A stretch of 64,000 bases of DNA from Ascarosepion bandense (Eukaryota > Mollusca > Cephalopoda > Sepiida > Sepiidae), in contig JBBBDQ010001688.1 of assembly GCA_037127315.1 (NCBI GenBank), forward strand, positions 2,388,501 through 2,452,500, in the 5' to 3' direction. The notes under the pieces are model-generated. The model had not been told where the DNA came from, ran no database searches, and was given only the letters and a program-made list of their open reading frames with translations. Numbering within the stretch: position 1 is the first letter of the stretch; the number at the start of each line of letters is the position of its first letter. Shown here one piece after another: positions 22,981 to 31,571 of this stretch. The position numbers were made by a program, and so were the translations under genes.

Positions 22981-24900
22981 AAATATAACACTGTGCTAAC
23001 CATCATCACTAATCAACCATCATATTTTCTGCCATCCTTATAAAAAAGTGATGCCTCTCTGCTTTCTCTATTGGAAGATGGTTGTGGTATGTATTGTCCA
23101 AGATGCTGTGGTCACAACAAAAAATAATTCCTTTTAAAATGACAGTTAATAAAAATAATTTCATACTTTTTAATTTTCATGACCCATTAAGTTATTTAAC
23201 TTGGAAAATATCACTGTCACACTTTTTTGTATTTTAATGTTTATTATTGATTGTCTTCATCTTAGTGATTTCAGGCTTTATACTTGCTGACCTTTTTCAG
23301 GTGTCTGTCATATTAGGTAACCTTCTCAGAATTTCAAATCAAGCCGTTTATTCAATCTATGATAGTAAACTGTTCTCATTCAACTGTCCTTGCTAGAGAA
23401 TGTTGTTCATTATTTAATTTTTATTGGATTTGGTATGTCACTTTTGCTTTTACTACTTGACCAGAGATTAATTTCATTTGAGATTGAACTCAGAAACTCC
23501 AATTAGCTACATATATATAATCAAAACTTATATCCACTATGCCATTTTGCTGCTGTAATTATATCAATACAGTCATTAGTCAAAATAGATCAGTATATAA
23601 TAATAATAATAATAATAATTCATAAACAACCATGAGGATACTAGTTCAAATAGATTAATGTATAACAATGATAATTCTTCATTTATGAAATTCACATGGA
23701 AATTACTATAAATGACCAAGATGAGGATACTATTTCAAAATTTTAATGTATAATTATAATAATTTCTCAATTCAGATAAATATTTTCTATTGTTTTTTTA
23801 TTTACATTTTATTTCATTATTGTTTTTCCTGGGTTTTTTTCTCAATTTTTATATTTGTATTTGATTTCTTTATTGCTAAATTCCTTTCATCTTTGAATAT
23901 TACCATTTTAATTCTAGCTAATCACTGGCCTTGCCTGAAACGTTACCTTTCAACTATCCACTACTCATTGATAGAAGCCCAGAGGCGTGAAATAGAAGAA
24001 GCTGACACAGTGTCTGCTCTTGCCTCTTTGTCCATGGTTACTGCAAAAAGGTAAGATTTCATTATTTCCTTATGAAGTCTCAACTCAATACTTAAAAATT
24101 TTAACTTGTTTTACCTCCCTCATCTGACAAATCTTCTCATTCAAAACGGGAGGGATCTACCATGATCATTACTTTTATAAATCTGCCATTAGATCTCTTC
24201 AGTTTGGATTGAAACTACAGTTTGAACTCTAGTTTACTGGTTTATAAACTGACTCATTAGACCAAATTATGCAACTGTGCCTTGAAACAATCAAAAAACA
24301 GAAATTTGTAAAATTTACTGTTTGTTTTTGCATAAAATTAGCCATGTCTTAATTTTTTCTGAATTCAATCAATTAAAATTCAGAAACAAATAAATAATTT
24401 TCATTTATCATAATTTATATAAATTATATAAAACTTGTTAAAATTCAATTTGTTTTTTTGCAAATAGCAGTTGTAGCCCATGGCTATTGTTTTAAAGAAA
24501 TACAAAAAAAAATAATTTGTCATTCATTTTTGACTAGTATTTCTTCAGTTTTAATCTCAGTTGCTAGTTTTATGCTCTTGGGTTTGTGTTTTTTTTTTTT
24601 ATCAAAATGCTCTGCAGACTCTATTGACTTTGTGGTATTGTTGTTTTTTATCTAAAGTAAAATTAGTAATAAAATAATAGTAATAAGGAAGAATAGATTG
24701 ATCCAGAGCATTGAGATAAAAAATAAGACAGAATAAAACTATTATTAAAATAACAAAAGTGAAAGTGCCACATCTAAGAATTTCTTGTCATTTTTCTGCA
24801 TTAGATTAACTCTTCTTGTTTTTGTTTTTTACCTTGCAGTGGTTCTACAGTGATAACAGAATCAGAACAGTCAGCTGAACCAATGGAAGAAGAATCCTAG
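597..24900 (+). CDS. HDAC4: Class IIa histone deacetylase (HDAC4/5/7/9 family), 3' part of gene, 8 exons
   Basis: Joined exons 597-652, 926-1013, 2565-2782, 12575-12693, 16457-16590, 22352-22436, 23918-24050 and 24840-24900 total 894 nt, one open frame of 297 residues plus TAG. All seven introns have GT/AG ends, with phases 2,0,2,1,0,1,2. The product is a zinc-dependent lysine deacetylase or acetyl-lysine reader; class IIa members shuttle between nucleus and cytoplasm and bind MEF2 and NCoR/SMRT complexes. Visible motifs in order are RPPGHHAE (active-site His pair), DWDVHHGN (zinc Asp and His), [21 protein letters not shown] (zinc Asp), LEGGYDL, a helical tail, the export-signal-like [14 protein letters not shown], and the end EPMEEES, close to the vertebrate HDAC4 C terminus. 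Class IIa rather than class I or IIb is indicated by the export signal and tail. The N-terminal MEF2-binding and 14-3-3 regions and the first half of the catalytic domain lie upstream of the window. The EGGYDL tyrosine is a histidine in vertebrate paralogues. Confidence 0.96.
926..1013 (+). CDS. HDAC4: HDAC4 exon (GFCYFN to ILDW)
   Basis: The acceptor is ctttttttcag and the donor gtatgt. It starts with the third base of the split Met codon and ends in phase 0 after TGG. It encodes the conserved core strand [15 protein letters not shown] through KILILDW, just before the zinc-binding DVHHGN motif in the next exon. Confidence 0.95.
1230..1530. repeat. Tandem pair of a ~120-bp dispersed-type repeat
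   Basis: Two copies, about 1232-1358 and 1409-1530, share ggaaaccacatcctaaacag, ggatgagcctcttcacctgt and tcaatagacg, then ggagtgtgaa and tagtctat. They are separated by an A-rich linker. The moderate GC content stands out from the AT-rich intron. It could be a SINE-like unit, but no convincing RNA polymerase III A and B boxes were seen. Confidence 0.7.
2565..2782 (+). CDS. HDAC4: HDAC4 exon with zinc-binding DVHHGN and [11 protein letters not shown]
   Basis: The acceptor is cctctttcag and the donor gtgagg. At 218 nt it is the longest exon in the window and is in phase 0 at its start. It encodes [36 protein letters not shown] and [12 protein letters not shown]. The Asp and His of DVH are zinc ligands in the family. 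The exon ends with two bases of an Arg codon. Confidence 0.96.
2783..4340 (+). other. HDAC4 intron 3, unique-looking 5' part
   Basis: AT-rich sequence with no recognisable element. A frame of 115 codons at 3289-3636 has no family resemblance and low-complexity composition, so I do not call it a gene. Confidence 0.5.
4864..5230 (-). pseudogene. ORF2 linker and RT start of Tx1/L1-like element, frameshifted
   Basis: Two overlapping - strand frames (5230-5027 and 5055-4864) together read as one segment: [20 protein letters not shown], then [20 protein letters not shown] and [15 protein letters not shown]. The frame changes within about 5027-5055. The order and motifs match the region between endonuclease and RT in Tx1-like elements. 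Confidence 0.75.
6022..7558 (-). mobile_element. Full-length Tc1-type DNA transposon (1,537 bp, IR/DR ends)
   Basis: Both ends carry inverted repeats: left CAGGGGCCCGACAATATTTT (6022 on), and right, read inward on the - strand, CAGGGGCCTGACAATATTTT (from 7558). The element is flanked by TA at 6020-6021 and 7559-7560, the expected target-site duplication. A second inward copy of the motif (ATTTTTCGGACA) sits at about 6207-6218 and 7357-7368, giving the double-repeat (IR/DR) architecture of some Tc1 families with arms of about 200 bp. It encodes one transposase on the - strand. Target-site evidence comes from a related LINE fragment near 11502-11550 that reads through the site uninterrupted. 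Confidence 0.95.
6234..7188 (-). pseudogene. Tc1 transposase (DD34E), inactivated
   Basis: The N-terminal half (7188 to about 6890) has a helix-turn-helix: [20 protein letters not shown] and a second one, [20 protein letters not shown]. The catalytic half shows VIFTDEKHF (first Asp), [18 protein letters not shown] (second Asp) and [12 protein letters not shown] (Glu), with 34 residues between second Asp and Glu. Two lesions are visible: a frameshift near 6883-6895 at a T/A run and a TGA codon (plus-strand tca at 6756-6758). Length is near the usual 340 residues. The two lesions in an otherwise well-kept frame suggest fairly recent death. Confidence 0.9.
7651..7923 (-). pseudogene. Endonuclease N-terminal fragment of Tx1/L1-like ORF2
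   Basis: The - strand frame contains [16 protein letters not shown] and [15 protein letters not shown], typical of the first strands of APE-like endonucleases in L1/Tx1 elements, where the Asn of ASIN and the Glu of QETH are active-site residues. The frame ends shortly after, and continuing homology lies beyond the Tc1 insertion at 6020 and below. Confidence 0.75.
8765..9270 (-). pseudogene. ORF1 (gag-like) remnant of Tx1/L1-like element
   Basis: Two - strand frames (9270-9049 and 9064-8765) carry a decayed zinc-knuckle-like stretch, [17 protein letters not shown], followed by a Lys/Pro/Ser-rich tail. It lies directly upstream of the endonuclease ORF on the same strand, as ORF1 should. The knuckle cysteines are only partly kept. 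Confidence 0.55.
9700..10680. repeat. A-rich region, probably retroelement-derived
   Basis: Strongly strand-biased A-rich sequence in which long - strand frames (for example 10215-9868 and 10512-10234) arise only from poly-T-type codons. Its right end, about 10495-10640, is repeated at 12155-12310. It may be the 5' flank or untranslated region of the adjacent LINE, but no motif proves this. Confidence 0.4.
10495..10640 (+). repeat. Direct repeat copy 1 (partner 12155-12310)
   Basis: It shares aaaataaaatgtaaataaaa, then ggtcagtataatcac and the order of intervening A-rich blocks with 12155-12310. The two copies are in the same orientation and flank a LINE fragment and a short open frame. Confidence 0.75.
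11230..11560 (-). mobile_element. Second fragment of the Tx1/L1-like LINE, with empty Tc1 site
   Basis: It aligns to 5776-6019 plus 7561-7610, sharing for example ctaaatggattc, ggatg-cattccaatt, aacaagatg and cataaacccc-aatgaga. It reads tgatttattcttttatagta across the point where the other copy has the Tc1 insertion. Only about 330 bp of endonuclease region survives. Confidence 0.8.
11898..12152 (+). CDS. Unrecognised 84-codon open frame within repeat block
   Basis: It encodes a Lys/Pro/Ser-rich protein beginning [19 protein letters not shown], with a PPPPP run and a KKIEKS basic stretch. It lies between two direct repeats inside HDAC4 intron 3, so it is more likely the 5' end of a retroelement ORF1 than a host exon. 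No splice sites were identified for it. Confidence 0.3.
   Translation: MMANRGQPVRKDLFGSSSKNNPSNEKKRKGGICNPPPPPSTKNDKKIEKSTVVAVSENVQDASEKQTIKKLPSCWKSPPSCIIV
12155..12310 (+). repeat. Direct repeat copy 2 (partner 10495-10640)
   Basis: Same block order as 10495-10640, ending in the shared ggtcagtataatcac motif. Divergence is moderate, mostly in A-run lengths. Confidence 0.75.
12575..12693 (+). CDS. HDAC4: HDAC4 exon with zinc-binding [10 protein letters not shown]
   Basis: The acceptor is gcttctttag and the donor gtgagt. It encodes (R)[20 protein letters not shown] followed by [19 protein letters not shown] and the first base of a Cys codon. The Asp of GFDA is the third zinc ligand of the family. 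A 9.8-kb repeat-filled intron lies before it. Confidence 0.95.
12721..12813. repeat. Short foldback (MITE-like) element, copy 1
   Basis: Starts tgaggatgtactaaaaagtt and ends aagaacttttcagcacacc, which are inverted relatives of each other. The same ends occur at 36031-36139. It begins just after the donor site of an HDAC4 exon, inside intron 4. Confidence 0.6.
13152..13770 (-). mobile_element. RTE/BovB-like LINE 3' end, copy A
   Basis: The - strand reads [15 protein letters not shown] (about 13580-13530) and then [14 protein letters not shown] (about 13390). It ends near 13152 with the family 3' tail, whose sense form is ggagagccatg...ggcacatag. The frame is broken several times. Confidence 0.8.
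13900..14410 (+). pseudogene. Possible heavily decayed Tc1/mariner transposase remnant
   Basis: Broken + strand frames contain fragments resembling the end of Tc1-like transposases: an ENLWIIN-like segment near 14245 and a basic block after it. No terminal repeats were found and many stops are present, so the assignment is tentative. Confidence 0.3.
14530..14708 (+). mobile_element. RTE-like LINE 3' region, copy B, left part
   Basis: A broken frame gives FLYGSEC, then KKQQRSDP and [13 protein letters not shown] segments, as in the family's post-RT region. It stops exactly at the mariner insertion; the homologous sequence resumes at 15913. Confidence 0.7.
14709..15910 (-). mobile_element. Mariner DNA transposon (1,202 bp), decayed transposase
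   Basis: Ends are TTAGGTTGTTACAAAAATAA (14709 on) and, read inward on the - strand from 15910, TTAGGTTGTTACAAAATTAA. TA flanks both sides (14707-14708 and 15911-15912). The - strand carries transposase remnants: a VTCDEKWTLYD-like catalytic block (about 15320-15290), AKIASAKIMVTVW, an LLQDNAQ-like block (about 15045) and an [17 protein letters not shown] block (about 15000-14960). All are interrupted by stops and frameshifts. A perfect 24-bp hairpin at 15340-15392 lies inside it. Confidence 0.92.
15913..16175 (+). mobile_element. RTE-like LINE 3' end, copy B, right part
   Basis: Continues copy B after the mariner: [11 protein letters not shown] (compare [12 protein letters not shown]), then [17 protein letters not shown] and an HDLLHGH-like end. 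The 3' tail atggcatataaaggaagaat corresponds to ggcacatagaagaagaatg of the longest copy at 57586. Confidence 0.8.
16299..16347. repeat. Poly-T tract in intron 4
   Basis: A T-rich run with a few C's, about 49 bases, roughly 110 bases upstream of the HDAC4 acceptor at 16456. It is too far away to be the splice polypyrimidine tract itself. Confidence 0.8.
16457..16590 (+). CDS. HDAC4: HDAC4 exon with catalytic-tyrosine loop EGGYDL
   Basis: The acceptor is ttaatactag and the donor gtaaac. It encodes (C)[19 protein letters not shown], then [18 protein letters not shown] and AALLGDE. Codon TAT at 16528-16530 is the transition-state-stabilising Tyr of active HDACs. Vertebrate class IIa enzymes have His here. 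Confidence 0.95.
16591..18170 (+). other. HDAC4 intron 5, left part
   Basis: AT-rich with a TA microsatellite at about 17038-17067. The part from about 17640 to 18120 is A-rich on the + strand and adjoins the gypsy pol fragment, so it could include 3' LTR sequence. No matching LTR partner or TG/CA boundaries could be established. Confidence 0.4.
18180..20605 (-). mobile_element. Ty3/gypsy LTR retrotransposon pol fragment, 5'-truncated and decayed
   Basis: The - strand order is end of RT (about 20605-20410, with a YYRW-like block), RNase H-like region (20409-20197, starting [15 protein letters not shown]), integrase zinc-binding and core (about 19600-18997), then a charged C-terminal tail (about 18760-18180). 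RT before RNase H before integrase is the gypsy order. In the integrase core a TDNEPENVN block and an [11 protein letters not shown] block are visible; the residue where the catalytic Glu is expected is Lys, consistent with a dead copy. Stops and frameshifts are numerous. gag, protease and most of RT are absent, and no LTR pair was found. Confidence 0.85.
18997..19347 (-). pseudogene. Integrase core fragment of gypsy element
   Basis: A 116-codon open piece with [32 protein letters not shown] and [12 protein letters not shown], typical of the rve integrase core. The Lys in VKRFHRTL replaces the catalytic Glu. It continues upstream in another frame (19540-19358), where an SMDVSG-like block carries the first Asp. 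Confidence 0.8.
20605..20825 (+). mobile_element. RTE-like LINE 3' end, copy C
   Basis: Begins with the region equal to ggcttggagaacctgatatt of the longest copy (here gagggctttgagaatctcat) and ends atggacatggcacatagaaa near 20808. It abuts the truncated end of the gypsy fragment, so this insertion or its junction may explain the loss of the gypsy 5' part. Confidence 0.75.
20830..22351 (+). other. HDAC4 intron 5, right part
   Basis: T-rich sequence with a poly-T run before 22118 and no recognisable gene. Numerous short pyrimidine tracts look like acceptors, but no exon-like frame joins the HDAC4 frame here. Confidence 0.45.
22352..22436 (+). CDS. HDAC4: HDAC4 exon, helical C-terminal part of domain
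   Basis: The acceptor is ctttccaacag and the donor gtaaat. It is phase 0 at its start and ends with one base of an Ala codon. It encodes [20 protein letters not shown] and LESSIKIQ. It aligns in position with the LDPLPEKVLQQRPN segment of human HDAC4 but is less conserved. Confidence 0.9.
22437..23917 (+). other. HDAC4 intron 6
   Basis: AT-rich, with a (TA)n run at about 22932-22976 and an (AAT)n run at about 23597-23620 near a cluster of short repeated ATAATAAT motifs. No gene was seen. Confidence 0.6.
23918..24050 (+). CDS. HDAC4: HDAC4 exon with nuclear-export-signal-like helix
   Basis: The acceptor is ttaattctag and the donor gtaaga. It encodes [20 protein letters not shown], then [20 protein letters not shown] and VTAK. 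The [14 protein letters not shown] stretch matches the position and spacing of the CRM1-dependent export signal of vertebrate HDAC4 (EEAETVTAMASLSV), which supports the class IIa call. It ends with two bases of a Ser codon. Confidence 0.95.
24840..24900 (+). CDS. HDAC4: HDAC4 terminal coding exon, acidic tail and stop
   Basis: The acceptor is accttgcag. It encodes (S)[19 protein letters not shown] and ends in TAG at 24898-24900. The EPMEEE end is shared with vertebrate HDAC4, which supports the reading frame and the use of this last exon. Confidence 0.93.
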
Positions 24901-26246
24901 ATTTTTTGGTTATGTGCTGCCAGCAGAAATTATTCTTAAAGTATAAGAAAGACCTATGGTGTCTAGACATTGTATACTTGGTCTCTGACCCTCGGATGTG
25001 CATAGTAGTTGGTGTCACACTCTGCCATGGATGGTAGCTCCTTGCCTGTGACCACTTTTCAGCTTTTGTTGTTTACCATCTACTTACCTCTGTGTGGGAC
25101 ACATCAACTCCCTCTTCACTTAAATGTGTGATGCAGCTACTCTGTTGTAGTTGAAGAAAAAGGGAGCTCTTGATACTCTTAATCTTAACCCTTTTCCGTT
25201 ATTCCCCATTCTTTTTCTCCTATCTCTCCTTTCTTTTTATTTTTCTAAATTGTAAGGTGACTCTGTTCTGTTAAGCATCATACCACAGGGACAAAAAAAG
25301 AGAAAAATAATCACCTTTTATTGTAATTGTGATTAACAGAACAGAAAACCCAATAGACTTGTACAAGTTTTCTTTGTAAACTGTCTTGCAGGTAGGTGCT
25401 GATATTTGGAATCTTTGAGTTGAATCTTCAACCAATTTTTCATTTTGGTCAGTGGATTCCCATTATTTTTCTCTTTAATCTTTTTCAATTATAAGCAAGA
25501 CAAAAAGTTGTGGCAAGTATTTACAAGTATTTTTAATTCACAACTTCCACTGACCAAAAGGGCTTTACTGAAAATCTCTTCACAACCCCACCTGCCATTA
25601 TCTCTTGATGGTAATTCAAAGAGAGAGAGAGAGAGAGAGAATAACATGTGGGGAAAAACACATTTGAAAAAAAATAAATAAATAAAATAGAAAATGAAAT
25701 TGAGAACAGACCTAGTACAAAAAGAAAAGAAAATGATTGTATTTTTCTTTTTAAAAACATGGAAAACTACCAAGGCGTGAGTGTAGGGTGGAAAAGAAAA
25801 GCCACTTGAATATAAAACTGAAAAAAATATATGAAATGTTAAAAAAAGAAAATCAAGGGCACGAGATTATTATTAAGATTTTATAAACTATTTTATTATC
25901 TGTGATGACTTGTGTTGGTTAATAACTGTTTGGCTTCATCATTATTGACTGCAAGGCTAAAAAGATTTTAACAAAACAAGACGTTATTATTATTGATTGA
26001 TAATATACTTTAAACAGATTGCGGGAGTCAGCCAGTATATTTCACCACTTACTCTCTTTCATTGAGGGACCGCTGGTCGCTTCGGGAAGGAAGGTTGGAT
26101 GATGGATTATGAACGGCCTGGGATGAAGAAGTGGCTGAGTCAGTGAATTCTGTATCATTCTATCGATATCATTTCCCACCAACACCTGCCCACCTACTTC
26201 CCCTGCGACCACGTGATGGCAGTATCTGCAGTCAACTTCCATTTTA

Positions 26247-26280
<34 letters not shown>

Positions 26281-26617
26281 ATCATACTTTTTTTTTTCTT
26301 TGATCAAAAGATATTGGAAAGCAAAAAATGGAAAAATCTCAGTCAAGTCCACATTTTTATTTTTTATTTGTTTCATTGATTTTATTTTATTTTATTTTAT
26401 TTTTTTATTTTTTTTGTTTCTTGTCTTGCCTTTTTCCCCCCCACTCCTTCTAGTAAGAAAAACTATCCTCATTTGTTGTTTAATATGTTTATTCATATCT
26501 TTTAAATCCTCCCTCTTTCTCACTCCAGCCTTTTTCCTCTCTTGGGTTCTTACAGATAATCCTTTTCAGAAACAAAGGAATATCTTCTAATTTTTTTTAT
26601 TTTACAGCCCAATCATG

Positions 26618-26654
<37 letters not shown>

Positions 26655-27410
26655 TTGTAACAATTTTATCTTCTGTTACAAAAACCAGATATTAACTTTT
26701 CTACAACAAAAGTTTTTTCACTCTTTTTTTTTTTTTTTTTTTTTAATCATTAAAGTCTTTGCAACAATTCTCTGTATGCTGCTAAAAATCTTTTTGGAGT
26801 GGACATGATTTGATGCTTGCTCCTGCCATTTTTAAACTATACATCTCACATGGCAGCCTTCTTTAAAATTTACTACATACATATATTATTAAAAAAATAA
26901 AACTTTTTGAAAAATATGGTTTTGTATGCCTTTTTTCAGGTCATACAGTTTCATTTGCATCCTCTCCACTGCTCAAGTCATATGACTTGTACATATTACA
27001 TTTATTACTACACTATTTTAAATTGTCTGCATAAAATCAGACTTTAACAATTCATGCTTTCATGAAAAAGAAAAAAAGCCTTGAAATTAAAGTCTGAATA
27101 ATTACTGTATTTGATAGCATTTAAGACTTATTCCTCCTCATCTTTTTTTCTTTTTTTTTTTTTTAAGATATTTTGCAAGTCTTATATGTAAAGTTAGGAT
27201 ATCTGGTAAATTAATATTTACCCAGATGTTATAAACTATCAGCACTTGTACCTTGCCTAAGTTCATATTGCTATAATATAAAATGTAAATGACTCAGGAA
27301 TTGAGTTTAGATGCTGTCATCAAATACAGTAATTCAACATTGTCATTTTGTAAATTGTTTTATGACTAATTACTTGGCTTTGATTGGGTTTTGTTTCATA
27401 AAATAAATTT
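24901..27410 (+). other. Probable HDAC4 3' UTR with candidate poly(A) signals
   Basis: Non-coding AT-rich sequence follows the stop. Candidate AATAAA hexamers are at 25681-25686 (in an A-rich run), 26896-26901 and 27402-27407; the last two are followed by GT-rich sequence, as expected of cleavage sites. It contains a GA microsatellite (about 25621-25640), a GC-richer block (26020-26240), a TA run (26248-26278) and a CA run (about 26624-26651). The true 3' end cannot be read from DNA alone. Confidence 0.45.
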
Positions 27411-27419
27411 TACAGGCAT

Positions 27420-30400
27420 AGTAATCTCTTGATTTTGTTGGTATCAGAAATGAGCCATCTTACCTAAATATTAATTTGTTACAGGTTTGGTTTTTTGCTG
27501 ATATTTTCTTTTTTTATGATGTTGATATAATGAAAATAATATGAAAAAAGTTAAGACAGAATTATTTGCAGATTATTATTACTATTATTGTTTTTGTTTG
27601 ACTTCATTATAAAACTTACATTGCATATGTTTAGCTTTGCAGTTATGTAGACACAGAATTTATTTAGTCTTTTGCTTTGAAATTTACTTTTGTCTAATTT
27701 TTAGAATTTTTAAAACTGTTACAGAATTTGAATATATTAGCTTCTCCTTGCCTTCCGATCTCTAAAAATCAAATTTAATCATCTTGTTGGCCCTTATCGC
27801 CTTATAAAAATGACATGGTCATCTTGTCAATATCCTTGTATGCACCAATTAACATTATTGTCAAAGTTCAATTCAAATTTTGAGTTCACTTAAACATACC
27901 ATTAAGAGATCAGATTATTTCTTAGCCACACTCTTTTTAATACAATATACTTTTTATTTTCTTTGGCTGGTAAGTAAAAGTAATTGTATTATTTACTGTG
28001 TGGTTAGTCAATCCAGATTTCTCAGAAGTTTATGATGAATTATTTAGTTATAAGAATTTCTTTTATCTTCAGTTTTCTTGACTTTTACTATGTACTTATG
28101 ATAGTCTTTATTCTTTTATTGTTTGGTCAATTAGCAATGGTCAATATTTTGTGAGTCACTCTTTCATGCTTTGACTCCTTTTTACTTTTGAGACTTGATG
28201 AAGGATTTTTATTTTGTGAAAAGATCCCTAAGTTTGTGGTTTTGCATTTTCTTTTTAATTCAGAAAATCAGTGCTAGATGCTCATCTTTCTTCAAATACA
28301 AAATAAGAAAATACCTAAAGTATATTGTAAAAGTTGCTAGGAATCTAGTGAGCTTAGAAATTGCCTCTTGTGGTAATAATTTATCATTATTTAGTTATTT
28401 TTCTTATAAGTAAACCTTGATTTGTGAACATGAAGGAAAATTTTTAATTTATTTTAATGGTTACTTTTTTTAAATTTAAATCTTCTTAGCTCCCAGTTTG
28501 GGATCACTTTCTTACCACCCATACCCTTTAAGTGACTTATTTTTAACATTTTATTCCGACCACAGAAACTGATTTTTATCAAGTTGTTTATTAGCTGTCA
28601 AGAATGTGTTTTCTCTGCAATATTTATATAACTTCTATAACAAATTTTTATATTACTTTTAACAGAAAGCCTAAGAATCTGTCATTGTAACAGCAGGGAA
28701 ATACAAAATTTTCTATTAAATTTATTCCCTTGTCACTTGAAACCATTTAATATTTCTGATTTTGTAGGTGTTAAAGATTTTATTGGCATTTTGATGTCCT
28801 TCCATTCTAATTTTTTCCTCTAATCTAGCATTTTAAATCCTCAAAATCCAGTCTTCATTTCAATGCTTATTTCTCAAGATGTTCCTGAAACCATAGACAA
28901 TATATATTGTATCTATAATAATTATTGCAAAAGAAAAAAAAACAATATATCATCCCATTTCTTTCTTTTATCTAAATTTCTATGAATTTTGTTTCGTTTC
29001 TTGCCTGCAAGACTCATTAGTTGATGGTCTGTCTATTTACTGCAAACTCCACCTGTACTGGATTTTAAAGTGAATATCAAACAGATCACTTTTTAGGCTT
29101 GATGCCCTTTCCTGGATATTTAAAGGAGGTGGAACAACCAAAGCAACTGCCAAACCATAGGATTTTGTCAGAGTAGCTTTCTCCTAGATGGACAGTCTTA
29201 CAGGGCTGAAGTTCTCCACCTGCCCCACTCATTGCTTTGGGCTAACAGCAGGAAGTCATCACAAATAAGGGTTCATGCCTTTTGTAAGGATATTAGTATG
29301 ATGTGAACCTGAGCTTTCTAAGCCAGAATTTTTTTTCATGGAGCCTATGCTCCATACGGCTAATTCATATCACTCCATCCATACTTCCCTGTAAATAGTT
29401 GATAAACTGTTAAAAAAAACAATCAACACCTGTAAATATTATGTCAGTCTTAAATGAAAAATTTTCTACTAATCTCTATTTCTGACTTTATTAAATAAAA
29501 AAGTCTTCTTTCTCTTCACTGAAAGGGTTAACTTAAATGTACAGTTGCGTTTTTTTTTTTATGTCTTGGCTTTAAAACAAATTTGTGATTGCAAGCTTCT
29601 ATAGAGTCCAAGACCTGAGTTATCTAGGTTAGCACTATTGTCAGAATATTGCTTCAAAGGGACAACAGACCTTAACAGACAGCTCAGTCATTTGCCTTGG
29701 ATAAAAATCCAATGAAGAACCAACTTTGGGATCTTACTCCTATCATTCACCCCAGAGAAGGTGATGGTATATGAACCCTTGGTATAAAGATTGGCAAGAG
29801 TTGGTCACATGTACAATGAATATCACCTTAAAAACAAGCCTTTAAACTGTCTTATACTTTTGCAAAGAGACAATTCTGAATCTTTTACAAAGCCAAGCTA
29901 TAACAAGTGACACATATTTAAAGAGAGAGAAAAAAAGTAAGCTTAGTAAATAAGTGGGTATCTCCTATAGTGTGATAGCAAGCTTGTTCTACAGAAATTA
30001 TTTCTTTTGAGTGTTAACCTTATTTGAATACACTATATGTTTAACTATAAGTAAATATTATGGTGTCATTTCAGATTGTTAGCTATAGTGCGATGGTTAG
30101 CAAATACATCTTGCACACCAGTTTACCAATATAAATACTCATAGTAACCTTTTGCCATCCTAAATTTAGTACATAAATATAAAATCAATTTAGTTATGTT
30201 AATAGTATTAAATGTAAGGATCTACAAATTTCTTAGATGAAGTCTAGTTATCATTTGAGAAATATCTGCCAGTCAAGTTTTCCTGGTCAAAACTAGTAAA
30301 GATGGAAAGAGATTTCTAATAAATAAGAAATATGAGCTGAAATATTGGCAAGAGATTTTTCTTTATTTTCAGTTCTAACTACCTTTGTAGATGTGTGATC

Positions 30401-31270
30401 TGAGAATTGAAAAAAAAAATGACTAATTAGAATTAATAAGGATTAAGATAATTTACTGTTTTTTTTGTTTTTTTTTTTTTGTTAGAGAATGTTAATTTCA
30501 CATTGATTAATTTGTATTTCAGTTTTTGCCAATATTCAGCTTCACTTTTAAATATATAGAATATTTAACATATTCAGTTTGTTAAACTCACTTGTCAATT
30601 ATTAAATTAATACTACTGTCTCATAATAATTGTTTAGTATATGAAATTTGTCCTGAAATAATTGTTAAATTTATAAATAAAGACAAAATGAAAGATAATT
30701 TCAATGAAAATGAAATTGTTTATTTGCCAAGTGCTGGAAACCATTGATTTTTGATAAATGTTTTAATTATTTTCTGACTACAAAATAGTGTCAAGATTAA
30801 AGTTAATGCTGTTTCATAGCAAATTTACCTATCAACATGTTTCTTTATCCATATGCCTAATTTTTATAGGAACTTATTCCTTTTATCCTGATATCCTCCT
30901 TACATGTTTGCAAATTTTGTGTGTAGTTAATATTATTGCAATATAGAAACAGAAGATGCAATTTTGAAAAGTTTAATTTTTGCTGACTCTTGAAAAGTTC
31001 ATTTTGACACCTCACCTAATTTAAAAACATTAAGGTTTAAATAAAAAATAAAGTTTAAATGTAACAAAACAAATATTTCATGAGGGCATAAAAAATAACC
31101 TTTATTAAATGTTGACAATAATTAAAATAAAAAGATGTCAATATAACATTTTTTTTTTTTACAACAAAGATGTTTTTATTAGATTCAGCTTCATTGAAGA
31201 CATTATTGTTATTAATTTAGTCTGTTATGGTACAAGGCTAAATAGTGAGAGAATGAGGTAGGGAGGGTGT
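27420..31270. other. AT-rich non-coding stretch downstream of HDAC4
   Basis: No recognisable gene or named repeat. Two GC-richer blocks (about 29040-29400 and 29580-29830) stand out from their surroundings but contain no convincing frame. They could be distal 3' UTR, a non-coding exon or an old repeat. Confidence 0.4.
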
Positions 31271-31275
31271 GTTAA

Positions 31276-31357
31276 CTACCTCTGTCTCATAATAGTTGGT
31301 ATATTTAGTGTATGAACTGGTTATGAATATTTAGCAACTATTATGAGACACAGGTAG
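31276..31357. repeat. 82-nt near-perfect hairpin (precursor-like)
   Basis: Arms ctacctctgtctcataatag+ttg (31276-31298) and its complement at 31335-31357 differ at one of 23 positions; the loop is 36 nt. A related single-arm sequence (ctactgtctcataataattg) occurs near 30612, so the sequence is repeat-like. The size fits a microRNA precursor, but there is no evidence of expression. Confidence 0.6.
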
Positions 31358-31523
31358 TATTATTTTTTTCTTTTAAAATAAGCTTGTAAAATTTAATAAG
31401 CTGCAATTCTGAAATCAGTATTATTAACATCATAACACCTTTAGTACAAGTGGCTATTGTTTCACTTTCAGTGTTTTGTTGACTGTTCAGCATGAGGTAA
31501 ATCCTTATTTTTCCCCAAATCTT

Positions 31524-31571
31524 ATCTCTCTCTCTCTCTCTCTCTTTATATATATATATATATATATATAT
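31524..31571. repeat. Compound (CT)n(TA)n microsatellite
   Basis: A CT run followed directly by a TA run; it also creates a spurious short - strand frame. Confidence 0.9.

Noticed and set aside
26213..26590. 125-codon + strand frame
   Set aside because: Built from a TA microsatellite and T-rich tracts; hydrophobic low complexity only.
29338..29355. Short palindrome atggagc-ctat-gctccat
   Set aside because: A 7-bp stem is expected by chance in a window of this size.
31276..31298. let-7 related microRNA
   Set aside because: Only the CTACCTC target seed matches; neither strand carries the let-7 mature sequence.
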